NCBI GenBank assembly: GCA_004431415.1
Contig: QPMI01000157.1
Location: forward strand, 202,016 to 266,015
DNA length: 64,000 nucleotides
Reading direction: 5' to 3'
Source of the DNA: Cyanophora paradoxa
Lineage: Eukaryota > Glaucocystophyceae > Cyanophorales > Cyanophoraceae
The notes below the pieces were generated by a model, which searched no databases, was not told where the DNA came from, and was given only the letters and a program-made list of their open reading frames with translations. Position numbers and translations under genes: made by a program. Shown here piece by piece: positions 51,901 through 64,000 of this stretch (its first letter is position 1; every line of letters begins with the position of its first letter).

Positions 51901-54900
51901 AAATTGTTACTTCATCGCTCTCGACCTCACGCACTGTAAGACATTTACTGCTACATCCCCACGTGGGAGTTTCACGGTCTTTGCGGGGGTCGGTGTGATC
52001 GCTCCAACTACCACCGTCACCGACATTGATAATCCTGTTCAAACTTTCCAGGTAATTATAGCTCGATTCTGCAACGCTAATAACGTCGACCCTGTCCGAA
52101 TAGATGCACCTGCTGGGACAAGTTTACGATGACTCAAACATATTAGTCCACACAATCAAGGATGTTCTTGTCGGCTCTGCCAACAAGTCCAGCTATTGGG
52201 CCTTCTCGATGGGCACGATCCGCTTCTTCATCGACGACTACGGCGACGTCATGGTGCATTATATACGATTGCAGATCCGAGAGGATCTGCCAGGCAGGAT
52301 CTGCCAAAGCTTTTCTAAGAGTTCTATTCAGATGCATGTAAAGCGTCTCGGGCCCGAGATGCCAGTCTGCTCCAACCTTCCGAAAGACGCCGATGGGGCC
52401 GGTATAGGGTGCGTTTTCTTCTGATCATTGAAGGTAGTTGATTGCATGCATCGTTTAGCTATGAAAATTACCTTCATACAGATGCGTTCCACGCACCACC
52501 TCGACGGTCTTTATCTACAGTAAACGGCGCCCAGACGAACGAGGCTGCCTTAACAAGGACAGCACGAGCTCGATTGCGAGTACCAGCAGTTTCCTGCTTG
52601 AAACCCATGATATTTTCGTTGGTTCGTGTACTTTGCACGTGACTGATTAATATTCGCAACATCTGATTGTCTTCCTACTGATAAATAATGTCGACATATG
52701 TCAGCATCGAACCTTGTCTTGTTTTTCACGGGAGAGACTACGGGTATAAAGCCGTGGCGAGGCGTGGAGGACATATTCAACAATACGGACACGGCGAAGG
52801 GAAACGCGAGGCCACGAAATATGATGCGCATCCATCGTGGGCAGCTCTCGTTTGCTGATGCCCAGGTTTTGTACCAAGGTTCGCGCCTCCGAGCTGCCAC
52901 AAATATTATTTATAAAGCTTAACCTCGTCAGGCTATCTACCAAACACGCCGGAGCTCTGCCACTTCACCGCCGAATCGTGGATTTCAGTAGAGCTACCGG
53001 AAAGCGCCGTTCGCGCCTGGGAAGACCCAGCAGCTAAGCCGGAGGAGTGGCTGGCAGAAATGGCGTTCGGTTACTCATTTCCGTTTCCGGTTGCGGCCGC
53101 ACAACGCACGTGCACCCGCAACGGAGTTCAGTATCTCGCAGCGGCGGTTCTGACTGGAAAGGATGTGGTTGAGTGGACGTCGTTTATTGACCCTTCCAAG
53201 CATTATTCTGGCGACTCCAGCCGAACGCTAACAGTCGTTCTCGTCCCAATATCGACAATGGTAGACGCGAGCAAAACATCCACGGACGTGTCCAACTCCA
53301 TGCAGCTGAAGGAAAGCGTCGGCCTCGTATACGACTCCGCTTCAGACACTGCGGAAACAAGTGAATCGAGAGCGCGATTCTACATCCATAATCTTGGCGG
53401 GTACTCGTTCATGGTTGGCTTGACGGACCTCGACGTTTCCGAAGACTGCTTGTTCATCGCGGGGGTCCTGCAAGTCCACGGTCCAGGCTATGTTTACAAC
53501 CCTTGGAAGCTTTTCGGCTACGGCAGTCCTGCTTTAGCGTACCATCTTGTCAGGTGCAGGGCTTGTCATTATTCTATATATAAGCTATATATGATGTTTT
53601 TAAGAACTTCGTTATGATAGCATCAATGCATATGTGCATCACTTTTTGCTGACATTGACATTAGAGCGGGGCTTACATGGGAGAGCGGAAGCCTCGCTCA
53701 GAGCGCTGCGTGGATGTACGTCAGCCCGATTCACAGTTCTTTGCGGAACTTTGCTTCTCTCACGTGCTGGGACGTCGATGCATCTAATGTGTGGCGGTCG
53801 AGAGTCGAATTAGATGGAGGATCCCCATGCATGTTCACAAAGCGCATCAACCCCGATTTTTTCAACGAGGATTCTTACAACATCAAGGCAGCTGATCCAG
53901 ATCTCATTCTTCTCGGAATCGTCATGGACGATCTGGACAACAAGACGATGGGTGCGGGTCAGCCCACGGGCGGCTATGGTGCGCTGCTCCTTCGCAAAGC
54001 GCAGCACAAAACTGGGAGTCTATGTGTCCGCCAACAGCTGGTATTCATGCCATTCTCAACTAGTCTCGCCTCATCCTTCCGGTGCGGCCGATCGCGCGCG
54101 CAATCGTACGCGCCTGTCATATATTTTCGAATCCTTTCGCAGGAAAATTGCCGAGCTGGATTGCGGTGTTGAATATACCGGCTCGCCACATGACCTCCGC
54201 CGGAAAGCAATGTCGGTGCGCATGCATATGCGGGGCGGGTGCAGCTCGGAGTGCATGCATACACATGAGCTTCACGCAGGTCTCTATAATTAGCGGAGGG
54301 CCCTTTATAGCAGTGGGCGGCTCCGCTGGGGAAATCGAGTTCCACGACTTGCGAAGCCCTCAAGACCTCCAGACGACAAAGACGGTTTGCATTCGAACGA
54401 ATTCTTACGACGACACATGCTGAGTCTCGGTTCAGGCCGAGGTGATCTCTCTGTCGGGTAGAGTTCGCACAATCAAGAACATCCAGCTCGACTCCGGGCC
54501 GCTTCTCATCGCTGCAGATGACGTGGGCAACTTCGCGCAACTGGCTCTAAAGCGCTCGACCTCTGAGACTCCTATTCGGAAGAAGGTTATGATCACGATC
54601 GCTTTCAAATTGATTGCTTTAAATTTTAAGCCCGGCACTGAATGCACGTTAACGCTGGCAGGGTCCCAACGTCCTTGACGCCGAGATCGCCAATAACGGC
54701 GACGCCACCGTGCTGGATCCGGCTAACACAACGTGGTCCTGGATAACGAAGCTGGACGCATCTTTCGCCAACTTCGACAGCCTCGGGCCGAACCGCGCTA
54801 TCTTCCTCAAAAGCTCCACAATGTGCCATCTTTTCCTGACTGGACAAGAGCGCGCGGTGTATTGGGACGTGGATTCTGCCGGCGGCACAGTCGCATCCAG

Positions 54901-57900
54901 GAGTCAGCTCACGCAGCTGATTAAACCGTTCGGACTCAGGGCACTCCAGCACACTCTCGGCAACGACGGATCCAGGAAGCGCGCCACATATATTAAGACT
55001 CATTCATCACGCGCAAGCTCACTGTGGCGGGCTTTAGATCCACGGTTTTGGACGGAAGTTTGTGTGATGATTGCAACGACAACTCCAAAAACTATCGCTG
55101 TACGTCCTGCAGCTGCCATGCCCGTGAGGAAGTTTCTGGGCTACCATGATCATACGCACAGTTTTCGGAGTTCACCAGCCGACTGGCAATCTGATGGCTC
55201 TTAGTGCGAAGGGAGGCACACTCTTCACAGGCGATAGCGTCGCTTGTGCGAACAACCAGGCGTCGCGCATCGCCTCGTCGAGCACCTGGTATCACCAGTT
55301 TTCGCAATTGCTGTGCTGACCGTTTGATGATTCTGTTCGAATTCGAAGGGCTTGGAAGACAAACCCAGAGGCCCTTCCGTGGACTGCGACTCGGGATGCA
55401 GTGGTCGCTAACGCACCGAAGGTCATCTTCTCCGATGCTTTCGCGCCGTTTATGGGCGCAGCGGCAGCGCCCCCGACGGACGGGCTCAATACCGTTGTTT
55501 CCTCCACTTTCTATTATTTCCTGGAGAGTTCCTACTCTGTCGCAACGTCTTCCGGCCCCGCCAATGCGGACGGTGACCTCAGCCTTCCTGCACAGTACTT
55601 TCCAAGCTCGCAGGAAAATTCCGAGCCGCTGGCTTTCTACGAGTCCAGCTGGGCTGCAATGGCGGGCGTTCTCTACCCGCTCCAGGAGGTGGGCGCGGTT
55701 TTGAAGCTTAAGTGGGGTTGAATTACAGTACAAGTCGATCGCTGACGCGAATCTGGTTTTCCTCCAGGGCGTCCCAGTCCCTAATTCAGCGGTTTCCGTT
55801 TTTGAAATGAATCCCGCACTCAGGAGCGCGTTCGTGCCCAAGCAGAAGGACCATCCCGACGTTTGGTCTGTCTTCCTGAATGCCGACGACTCTTTCAAAA
55901 CTCCCCCGAATCCCGACGTTGCTGCGACATCATATCCATATGTGCACTTGACAGGTTCGCCGGCCGTGCCATTGCAATTCGCAACGTTGCCTTGGCCGCA
56001 TCTGAAAGTTTTCCAGACGTGCAGCATGCGGCGGGATTTGCTGGCGACGGACTCAACTGCGTCTTTTGCTTCTCCTATGTAAACTTTGCCACCGTGAACT
56101 TTGCGTGAACGCATGTATACGGCCTCTAACTTCGATGCGCTTGTCACCGCGGCGCAGTTCTATCACGCGGCGCAGGGAGCTCGGCAAGTGTTTTGGGACA
56201 AATATGTATACAACAACCAGGACAGCAATGAAAAGTGTATGAGCAATCCTAGCTATACGTGCCTTTTTCAACAGGATAGGAGTCACAGCGCCGCGGAGCG
56301 TGTCGTCGTAACTTTGGCTTCTCGTCCATCCATCACGGTTAGTTTGCTTCTCGTTGACTCTAAAAATCTGAGCGGCTGGCTGCCGCAGTCCTCGGCGTGG
56401 ACGCCGTCGAGCAGCGCCTTCGTGCCCAGCTGGAGCGGCCCCAAGCAGCGCGCCTGCCGCAGGGTCCTCTTCTGGGGCTCCGTCGCCGTCCTCGACATGC
56501 GCGCCGCCGTCCTCGCCGTCCCCGTCGTCGACGGCGCGCTCGACACCGGTCGGAGCGTGCAGGTCGAGCAGAGGACGCGCGCCGCCCCGCCCGACGCCAC
56601 GCTGCCCGACCCGCCCTGCGACGCCGAAGGCACCGGCAGCGACCTAAGCTCCACCGTTACCTTAGACCCCGACGCTGAGGCGCCAGTTTGTACGAAGTAC
56701 AGAGAGGCGAAGAACCGAGTTGTTAAGAACCAGCGGAACGGGCCTGGGTTTCCGGACGCTTCGGTGTACGTTTCGACGACTTCTTTCCTCTGGATTGTCG
56801 ACGCGACGGGCGCGCGAGCCTATAAAACATTCGAGGCACTGTCGAGCCGTCCTCAGACTCCGGACATCTTCATCGAATTCTCGAAATATCCGCCTCGTGC
56901 TTCCCGGAATGGTTTGACCCGCACAACGCTCCGCGCCGCGTCCTCCATTCACAATCTCTGACATGTGCGGCCTTGGACGACTTCCCTTGCAGGCCGATAT
57001 GTCGCGGTATGGAAGACCGCCACTTTTCTTCAGGTCCGATCTAGATCTGCACGGTTCTAGATCTGCTGCTGTGCATGCGCTCCACGCGTACGAAGTTCTC
57101 ACTTCGAATCCGCTCGCAGATCTACGACCTCGACCTAGGCGATGGAGCAGTAGACTATGCCCGGCCCGTCCCGGTCGACGCGTCCTATGTCAATGTCCTT
57201 GCGCCCCTCCCGGCCTACGTCTCCATCTCCGACGACGGGTGTGCATTTTCGAAAACGAAAATTTATTGAGTTCCTTTCGAATTTCCTGGACTACCTGCAG
57301 GTCGTACATTGCTATCCGCTACCTCACGCCCGACGCAAAGTACGCGGTCCGAGTTATGGACGTGTCACGAGAAACTTTGCTGCGGGCCAGCTGCGGCGTT
57401 GTCAGCCGCGGCTTCGACGCCGACGAGCTGGCGGGCGTCTACGGTTCCTCGTTCAACCGCTCCACCCGCGTCGCCACAACCGCCTGCTCCGGCTCCAGCG
57501 CCAGCCCCGCCACGCAGCGCGTCCGGCGGCCTTCGTCCAGTGCTTTGGGCTCCGTTGCTCGGGATCCTCCCAGCAAGCCGGTCGTGGAGGCGGGGTCGTG
57601 GAAAGGGACGGAGCTGCGCGTCTTCGTGTACAACCGCCGCAGCGGCGACGCGCTCGCGACGGAGGCGAACGTGACCTGCGTGCCCGACGCGGCGGGCGCC
57701 AAGGTTCTGTCGGGCGCGGCACCCATGAACTTCAGCATCCAGCCGCGCGTCGAGCGGCGCATCGCCACGTATGGCGAATCTCTTGCCTTCTGGAACCCCA
57801 ATCTCTACTACATGCACCGCTCCGTCCCGCCGCACATCGTCGCCGAGTTCCTGTTCACGGACGCGACGCCCGACACGACGTACACGTGCACGGCGAGGGT

Positions 57901-58135
57901 GAAGAGCAGCGCCGGTTTTGGCGATGCAGCGACAGTGGCGGCCAAGACTCAAGCGGCAGCGTACCTGGGCCCGCCGTCTCCGCGGTCTTCCAGCGTGTCC
58001 AAGAATTCATACTGCAAAGCGGTCGTACAGTCGAATGCAGCCGCGTCTGGGCAATGCCCGGTAGCGACTCCGCTACCCACCGGCGTGCCAACGTTGACGC
58101 CCTCGCCTTCCCCTCCTCTGCTACCGGAAATCTAA
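48921..58135 (+). CDS. TIR-domain protein with TM, coiled coil and beta-propeller-like C-terminus (multi-exon)
   Basis: TIR exons resolve cleanly: up to 48949 (ALDVMISYR), 49019-49079 (TDEMEIVTSVLQKLDL), 49154-49203 (YWVDVSPENGIDQGVQ), 49262-49281 and 49375-49416 (AIKGASTMVILLTPG), all with GT-AG introns. Near 49680, DEFEYACMQRKRIVVVEL is the next TIR helix and strand. Later comes a hydrophobic helix (ALLVAAIISIVFAGATPVA, near 51115). A heptad-like Ala/Glu coiled coil follows (EAEAKNQSAIARTNELLALA). Next is SGSDPESALLFAMEALASAV, which resembles the linker before WD40 repeats in TIR/STAND-type proteins. Propeller-like exons follow (PFIAVGGSAGEIEFHDLRSP, HQPTGNLMALSAKGGTLFTG), and a Pro-rich tail ends at TAA 58133-58135. 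The propeller part could be a second gene. A stress- or infection-sensing role is inferred from the architecture. Confidence 0.5.
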
Positions 58136-58881
58136 ATCTTCTCGAGCTTTAATTTCGTTGATCATGACCATGACACTAATGTACATGTTGATAATCTTAG
58201 GCTCTTAAGCATTTGTGTTGCAATTGATCATGATACTTAAGCTTGCAATTGTTGATAGCTTAATTTTGTAGAAGTGTCGCATTGATGCTTGCAAACAAAA
58301 TTGCCTTGAAGGGCAGGTGCACGTGCGATTGATTTAGATCGATATCTCCTAGAAAGGCCTCAGGGTTGTTGTTTTCTATGTAAACATCTCCTCGAATTTA
58401 TTCAGCTGCAGGCTGAGCTCGCCTGAGTGAAACTCGATTTATCGCTCCTACGTAAAACGTCATTTTCAGCGAGAACGTACGTATACTAGCTACATAGCCA
58501 TATAGCCAATGTAGCTTTATATATACAGGCCTAGGTATCATATAAACACCGATTGTTTTGTGCGCACTGTTTTTCTGATTTTTCAGACTCATGATCAGAC
58601 TCATATGCATAATCGATCAGAGTCTCGTTGGCATCACCTCCAGCCGCCGAGTCTGCAATTGTTTCGCATTCGCCGAGTACCCAGGACGTCGACCATAGCT
58701 AGAAGACACCCCCATTGAATTTTAGATTAATCTGCATGTGCAATCTGAAAGTAATTTTGCATTGATCATAATAAACAGCAACGGACGACCCATCAGAATC
58801 ATCTGAGCTTCAAGCTAAGACGACCCAGGCCACCAGCAACAGTACGTATATATACACCGTGCACGTGATCAGTCAGTCAGT
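58136..58881. other. Intergenic, no gene seen
   Basis: AT-richer host sequence with repeated short blocks such as TTGATCATGA and GCTTGCAATTG, and TATATATACA near 58520. No exon motif was found. Confidence 0.4.
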
Positions 58882-59116
58882 CAGGGCTCATGGGGGATGG
58901 AGGAGTTGATCAAGGGGTGGGCGCGCGGGTCTGGTTACGGCTATCACCGAAAACCATGGCTCCCCCACTCAGGCGAACCTCCCATATTGAGCGACCCATG
59001 GCCGGCACCTAGCTAGCATCTTCGGCTAGATAGATGATCGGTCGGAAGGGCGCGTCACGTAGAACATTGATACATGTGCCGTGGTGTATCAATGCGACGT
59101 CCACTTTTGCAAAAAC
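58882..59116. repeat. Direct repeat, copy 1 (about 235 bp)
   Basis: Starts CAGGGCTCATGGGGGATGG and ends TTTTGCAAAAAC. Nearly identical to 59362-59602. It includes a perfect 10-bp hairpin, CATTGATACA (59065-59074) with TGTATCAATG (59085-59094). Confidence 0.85.
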
Positions 59117-59361
59117 CAAAAATATACCGTGCACGTGATCAGTCATGATCAGTCATGATCAGTCAGTCGACGTCAGTCTCTGAGATATCCATCTAGATCC
59201 CGATTTAGATATCAATCTGATCGATATCATGATTAATATTCCATCAAACTGGCCGGGGTCCTGGGGCGAAGGTGAGGAGGAGGGAGGAGGCGGAATGAGG
59301 AGGAGGAGGGGTCGCGGAGCGGCGGCAAGGGAGGGCAACGGACTGCGGGACATTTCACTTC

Positions 59362-59602
59362 CAGGGCTCATGAGGGATGGAAGAGTTGATCAAGGGGTGG
59401 GCGCGCGGGTCTGGTTACGGCTATCACCGAAAACCATGGCTCCCCCACTCAGGCGAACCTCCCATATTGAGCTCGAGCGACCCATGGCCGGCAACTAGCT
59501 AGCATCTTCGGCTAGATAGATGATCGGTCGGAAGGGCGCGTCACGTAGAACATTGATACATGTGCCGTGGTGTATCAATGCGACGTCCACTTTTGCAAAA
59601 AC
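59362..59602. repeat. Direct repeat, copy 2 (about 241 bp)
   Basis: Second copy, 480 bp downstream. It differs by a few substitutions and one 6-bp insertion (GCTCGA type) near 59472. The hairpin is conserved at 59551-59560 with 59571-59580. ATTCCATCAAACTGGCCG occurs after it and also between the two copies near 59238. Confidence 0.85.
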
Positions 59603-59696
59603 AAATTCCATCAAACTGGCCGCATCATCTAAATCTGATCCGAAAGCTCCATCCGCCGCGTGGACTGCCCACAGCGCCGCTGGAGTCGCGGCTAGA

Positions 59697-62600
59697 CTAG
59701 AAGAGCCTCTGGAGGGAGCGGGTGAGGGCGGAGCCGGCGGTCTCCAGGTACCCCTCCGGCTCCCCGTCTCCGGATCCGGCGGCGGGTCGCGGGGCGGGGG
59801 CGTGCGCAGGGGGGGCCGGCTCCCTGAGGGCCCCCGCCCACTCCGACGCGTGCGGGCGGCACATCCAGTGCACCTCCCCGCTCGCCGTCAGGGTCTGCGG
59901 TCCGATCAGCGTCAGCTGCGGAAGGAAAAGAAGGGGGAGGAAGCGGGATGGGGGTGCGGCGCCTTGCGGAGGCCGCCGAGCTCGCGGCGGTCGTCGACGG
60001 AGCCGAGGAGGGCCTCCAGCGCCCCCCGCATCTCCTCCTGGGAGCCTTCGACGTCGGCGAACGAAGCGGAGGCTTGTTGAGTCGGAAGGCGTACCCGGCA
60101 GTCGACAACGCGGGAGGGTAGGCCCGACGAGAACGCCTCAACCGCCTGCGCCGAAACTTCAAAATGGAGAGGGGGGTGGGGGGCAGAAAGGACAAGGGGG
60201 GGTAGGGGGTCGTGCCTGGGCGGCCTCGCGGAGGGCGGCGGCGGGGTCCTTGGCGCCCAGGCGCCCCGCGATCCCCCGCACGTCCAGGCCCCTGCGCGGG
60301 CTCAGGGGGGTACGAGGGGGCGAGAAGGGGGGGGGGAGCGGGCGGGCGGGCCTGTCCTTGAGGGGGTCCAGCCCCATCGACGACGCGAACGCGATCACCT
60401 GAGGCGGCGCTCGATCACCTGAGCGGGGGGGGGGATGGCAGGGGGTGCGGCGCGCCTCGTCGGGGACGGAGAGGCCGACGGCCGCGCCCGCCGCGATGCT
60501 CAGGAGCTGCCGGGGGTACTCAATAAACCGGGGACGGGGGTACGCAGACGGCGCACCTTGAGGGCTGTGGCGAGGTAGGGCCCCGCCCTCCTGAAGAACT
60601 CCTTGGGGCGGGAGATGGGGTACCCCTCGTGCTCGGTCAGGTGCGCCTGCGCGTGCACCGCCGTGCTCAGAGGAGGGGCGGGGGGGAAGGGGGCGGGGAG
60701 GGAGAGGGGGCGGGCCTCGCCGGGGCACTCGCAGAGGAGGTGGAGCCGGACCTTGTCCGAGACCCAGTCCCCGGGCTTCCACCACTTTCGGTCCTGCCGA
60801 GGGCGGGTGAGATAGGATCGCTGGCGTCGTCGATGGGAGGGGCGGAGGGGCGCGCGGGGCGCGCCTGCTTGCTGAAGGGCACGAGGATGTAGAGGGACGG
60901 CACTCGGCACTGGTCCACGTTCAGCTGCGCCCGCGGTCAGGGGGGGGAGGGGTAGCAGGGGTACGCAGCACCGTCGCGATCATGGAGCGGAGGAGCATGC
61001 GGCGGTGCTCGGCCTGCGAATGCGGCGGGGGCGGGCGCCGCGTCGGGGGTACGCTGAAGAGAGGCGGCGAAGGGGGTACGCGCCTGCTGCTCGAGGAGCC
61101 GCCGCTGCTGCGCCGTGAGCGCCGCGAGGGCGTCCTGAGGGGGGTATGAGTTTCAGGGGGAAGGAAATGGACGGGGGTTGGGGGCGCACGGCCTGGCGCT
61201 TGAGCTGCTCGCGCGTCCCTGCGTCGGCCTGCGCCATACCCCTCACCAGCGCCTGGCCCCGCTTAGAAAGAAAGTTGACGGGGGAAAGCGAGAAGGGGGG
61301 GGTGGTACCGCGAGCTCGTCGAGGCGGCGCTCGACGCCCTCGGCGCGGAGGGATTCCTGTACCCCGCCGGCGCCCCGGGCCCAGCGCACGACGGCCTCGG
61401 CCTGTAGCCGGAGCCTGAGAAAGGGGTACGGGAATAGAAGCGGCAAGCCCGTACCCGCGGGGCGTCCCCCCCGGGGAGGAGCTTCTCCGCGTCGTCGCTG
61501 CAGGGGAGAGAGGGTCGGTAAGAGACGGCGCGCGTCTAAAAATAATAGCGCGCGTCTAAAAATAGAGGAAGGGGCTGAGGGACCTGACGGCGGCGGCCTC
61601 CTCGCAGGCGCGGGCGATGGCGGCGGCGAGGTGGGCGGCGGCGGCGGGGGCGCTCGCGGGGTCCCACTCGAGCCGCAGGCCGGCCTCGCACTGCAGCGAG
61701 GAGACCGCCGGGCCCGCCACCGCCAGCACCTGCCGCCCCGCCTGCGCTCAGCGAGGCGGCGCGGGGGCCGGAAGGGTCTCCAGGGGGCGCGCCTTGCCCT
61801 CGGCGGCGGCGCGGGCGAGGGTGCGGCGCGGGGGCCGCCCCCGCACGAGGTCGTCACGACCACCGCGCAGACGGCCGCGTCCACGCGCTCCGGCGCGTCC
61901 CGGGGCTCCCCCGGCGCGCTCGGCGGGTCCCAGTCCACGGAGAAGCTGCGGGGGGCCGGGTGCCGCGAGGTCGGCCCCGGGGTACGCGACGGGCGAGCGG
62001 GAGGGAGGGGCGGGGCGGGGACCCGAGGGCGGCGAGTCTGTCGGCGACGTCGCGGGCGCGCCCCGCGGCGGGGGCGGAGTGCACGAGCAGCACGTGCTGC
62101 CGCAGCCTTGGGGGTGCGGGGGCGGTGAGACGGCGAGGAGGGCGGGTGGAGGGCTGGGGGGGCTCGTCTCACCCCTTGGGGAGGGCGGGGGCGTGCACGG
62201 AGGAGCGGCGGCGGGGGGCGGGAGAGGGGCGAGCGGGGGCGGGTCGTCGGGGTCGGGGGACGGGGGCGGCGAGCCCCCCAGGAGCCTCCCGAGGAAGGCG
62301 GCGGGGGCGGAGATCCAGAGGGGCGGCGACGCCCGCGGGCTGCGGGGCGTGCTCGGCCGGGGGAGGGCGGCAGGTCGAGCCGGGGGAGGCCGGCGGGCGG
62401 CCGCCGGCTCGGGCCCCGCGGAGGGTGGCGCGCCGAGCGGTGCCGCGGGGCCAGCGGGGACGGCCGCGGCGACTGCTGCTGCTGCGGGGCGGGTACAGCG
62501 CCCAGGGAGGGCGGGCTGAGGCGGATGTCGAAGTGCGGGAGGGCGGCCGGGGGGCACGGGGGGAGTCCGGAAGGGCGGGGCGAGGGGGCGGCGGGGGGTA

Positions 62601-63897
62601 CGTGGAGGGCGTGGGGGGGCGGGGGCGTGGCCCCGGGGGCTAAGGACTCGCACGGGTCGGGTACAGCGAGCACGGGCCCCGAGGGGCGCCGCCCGCCGGG
62701 CGGGGCGGCAGCGTGCGGGCCCTGCGGGGCACGAGAATCAGGAAGGGAAGGGAGTGCGGAACCCGCGGGAAGCGCACAATCGCAAGGGGCGGGAGAGGGG
62801 GAGGGGCGTTGGAGATCTGCGGGTGGGGCCGCGTGAGGAAGGAAGGGACGCGCCGACTGGGGTACGGGGCACCGAGCAGGCGACGAGGGAGAAGCGGGGG
62901 TCGCCGGCTTCGATGGGGGTACCGAGATCGTAGAGGAAGCAGCCGGCTGCGCGCCCCTCGAGGGGGGCTACCACGCGGATGCCGGTGGCGCAGCCGTGCA
63001 GGCGGCAGGCCGAGAGCTGCGAACGCATGTCGGGGGGCGGAGGGACCGAGCGTAGAGGGAACCGGGCACCTCGAGGACCGGAGTACAGAGGCCGAGGGAG
63101 CCGCCGGCGTCGACTGCGGCGGCGGCGAAAGAGATCTCGCAGGAATCGAGGCGGAGGGCGCCGGCGCGGAGCTCGACGCCGCCGCCGCGGACGCGGCAGC
63201 GGGAGAGGACGAGGCGGGAGCCGTCGGCGCCGGGGGCGACGGAGAGGGCGGAGGGGCGCTCGAGGCCCTCCTCCCGTTCCACCTCGCACCGCTCCAGGGA
63301 CCACGCGCTCGCCTTCCCCTCCAGCGACACGCTACCCGCCACGAACAGGTCCCGCAGCGTCAGCCGCCCCCGCCCGCCCGCCACCCGCAGCTGCCCGCGC
63401 AGCGCCGCCCGGGCGTTGGGCGCGGCGCGCAGCACCAGCTCGCGTCCGCTCAGGTCGATGGCGCCCCCGTCGATGTGGTGGTCGCCTTCCTCGAGCGTGA
63501 TGAACGAAGCGTACGATCCGGACGCAGCGGCGGCGCGCAACGCGTCGCCGATCGATCTGTAGCTCGCGCCCGCTGCTGCCGGCGCATCGGCGGGCTGCGC
63601 GGGACCGGAAACCACCACCGCCTCGAAGGGCCTGCCGCTGAGCTGCGCGCCCCCGGCGTTCATCGTGCGCAGCTGTCTCAGGCTGTCCGCGCGCGCGTTG
63701 GTCGCTTGGGGCTCGCCTCGGGCGCGCGCGCTCTGCGCATCCAGTTCAGGTGCAGCTTTACGCGTGCTAGGGCTGCCGAAACTTCGAGCCGCGCTGCGAA
63801 ACCAGTCTTGAGCCTCCTGCCGTGTACCCCGGCCTCGAAAGCTGCGGATGAGCCTTGTAGCCGTCGCAGGGGCAATCAAGACAGCACTAGCGTTCAT
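59697..63897 (-). CDS. Parallel beta-helix-like N-terminus with unrecognised C-terminal domain (multi-exon)
   Basis: Starts MNASAVLIAPATATRLIRSF at 63897. An N-terminal basic region leads to GASYRSIGDALRAAAASGSY and a ladder of short strands (GGAIDLSGRELVLRAAPNAR, GRGRLTLRDLFVAGSVSLEG, GSRLVLSRCRVRGGGVEL), typical of right-handed parallel beta-helices. Downstream exons, split by C-rich introns, give VLAVAGPAVSSLQCEAGLRL, QCRVPSLYILVPFSKQ, SDKVRLHLLCECPGE, and then HEGYPISRPKEFFRRAGPYL. The last ones resemble a conserved C-terminal module of large eukaryotic signalling proteins, but I cannot name it. The final exon ends GYLETAGSALTRSLQRLF with TAG at 59697-59699. Exon borders are mostly unresolved, and two genes are possible. 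The beta-helix could bind carbohydrate or serve as a scaffold. Confidence 0.45.
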
Positions 63898-64000
63898 CCC
63901 GGGCTCTCGCAGAGCAAAGGTTGTAGTCGTCGGAGCGGTCCTCGCCTACATCCTTCTTCGTCGCGGCAAGAGGCCGAACCCGTGCGCCCCGACTTATCCT
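63898..64000 (-). other. 5' flank of the beta-helix-like gene
   Basis: Short sequence upstream of the ATG at 63897, reaching the window edge. No TATA-like or other recognisable element was identified. Confidence 0.3.

Noticed and set aside
1-64000. CRISPR array or rRNA genes
   Set aside because: No regularly spaced repeats with unique spacers and no rRNA-like conserved blocks were seen. The 12-bp array at 47572 has no spacers.

Overview
The window is a piece of a GC-rich eukaryotic (protist-type) chromosome. Its genes are broken into small exons by short GT-AG introns of about 65-70 nt; I resolved several directly, for example 12911-12975, 48950-49018 and 678-743. I cannot name the host. A GC-rich flagellate or alga is most likely, and bicosoecids such as Cafeteria are known to carry AT-rich virophage/Polinton-like insertions of this general kind, but nothing here fixes the species.

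Layout. 1-3787: 3' part of a WD40 plus membrane-protein gene (+). 3830-about 11560: a degenerate LINE on the minus strand with an ORF1-like region, AP-endonuclease/RT/zf-RVT ORF2, a C2H2-containing 3' ORF and a poly(A) tail. 12781-21465: a large multi-exon secreted or type I membrane protein gene (-). 21480-24309: palindrome-rich sequence without a convincing gene. 24310-25288: exons of a TIR-domain gene (+), running up to the left end of a mobile element. 25295-48375: AT-rich Polinton-like/virophage-like DNA. 48382-58135: host sequence again, with a second TIR-domain gene (+) continuing into transmembrane, coiled-coil and beta-propeller-like segments. 58136-59696: a 235-bp direct repeat. 59697-63897: a minus-strand gene with an N-terminal parallel beta-helix-like region.

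The main result is the AT-rich island, which is two viruses-in-DNA, one inside the other. The outer element has 174-bp terminal inverted repeats (25295-25468 and 48202-48375) and a 6-bp target duplication, TCGAGC. Its protein-primed DNA polymerase gene is cut in two, 42677-40917 and 29253-26970 on the minus strand. The insert, 29254-40916, is a second element with its own 372-bp terminal inverted repeats. Each element is about 11.4-11.7 kb, and the two cores are collinear: integrase, polymerase, small basic protein, virion-associated protein, penton/minor capsid, major capsid, packaging ATPase. The major capsid proteins are nearly identical, but the replication genes differ: the outer has a Polinton-type pPolB, the inner a polymerase-like domain fused to an SF1 helicase. 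The two replication proteins seem to share only a short N-terminal domain and charged coiled coil. Left-end cargo also differs (DUF5710-like versus Bles03/DUF1917-like).

Conserved non-coding pieces include an identical 52-bp bidirectional capsid promoter, 3' hairpins, and a structured region of about 266 bp with tRNA-Gly-like arms. Many element genes carry single-base indels in homopolymers; these may be decay or long-read assembly error, and the sequence alone cannot decide.
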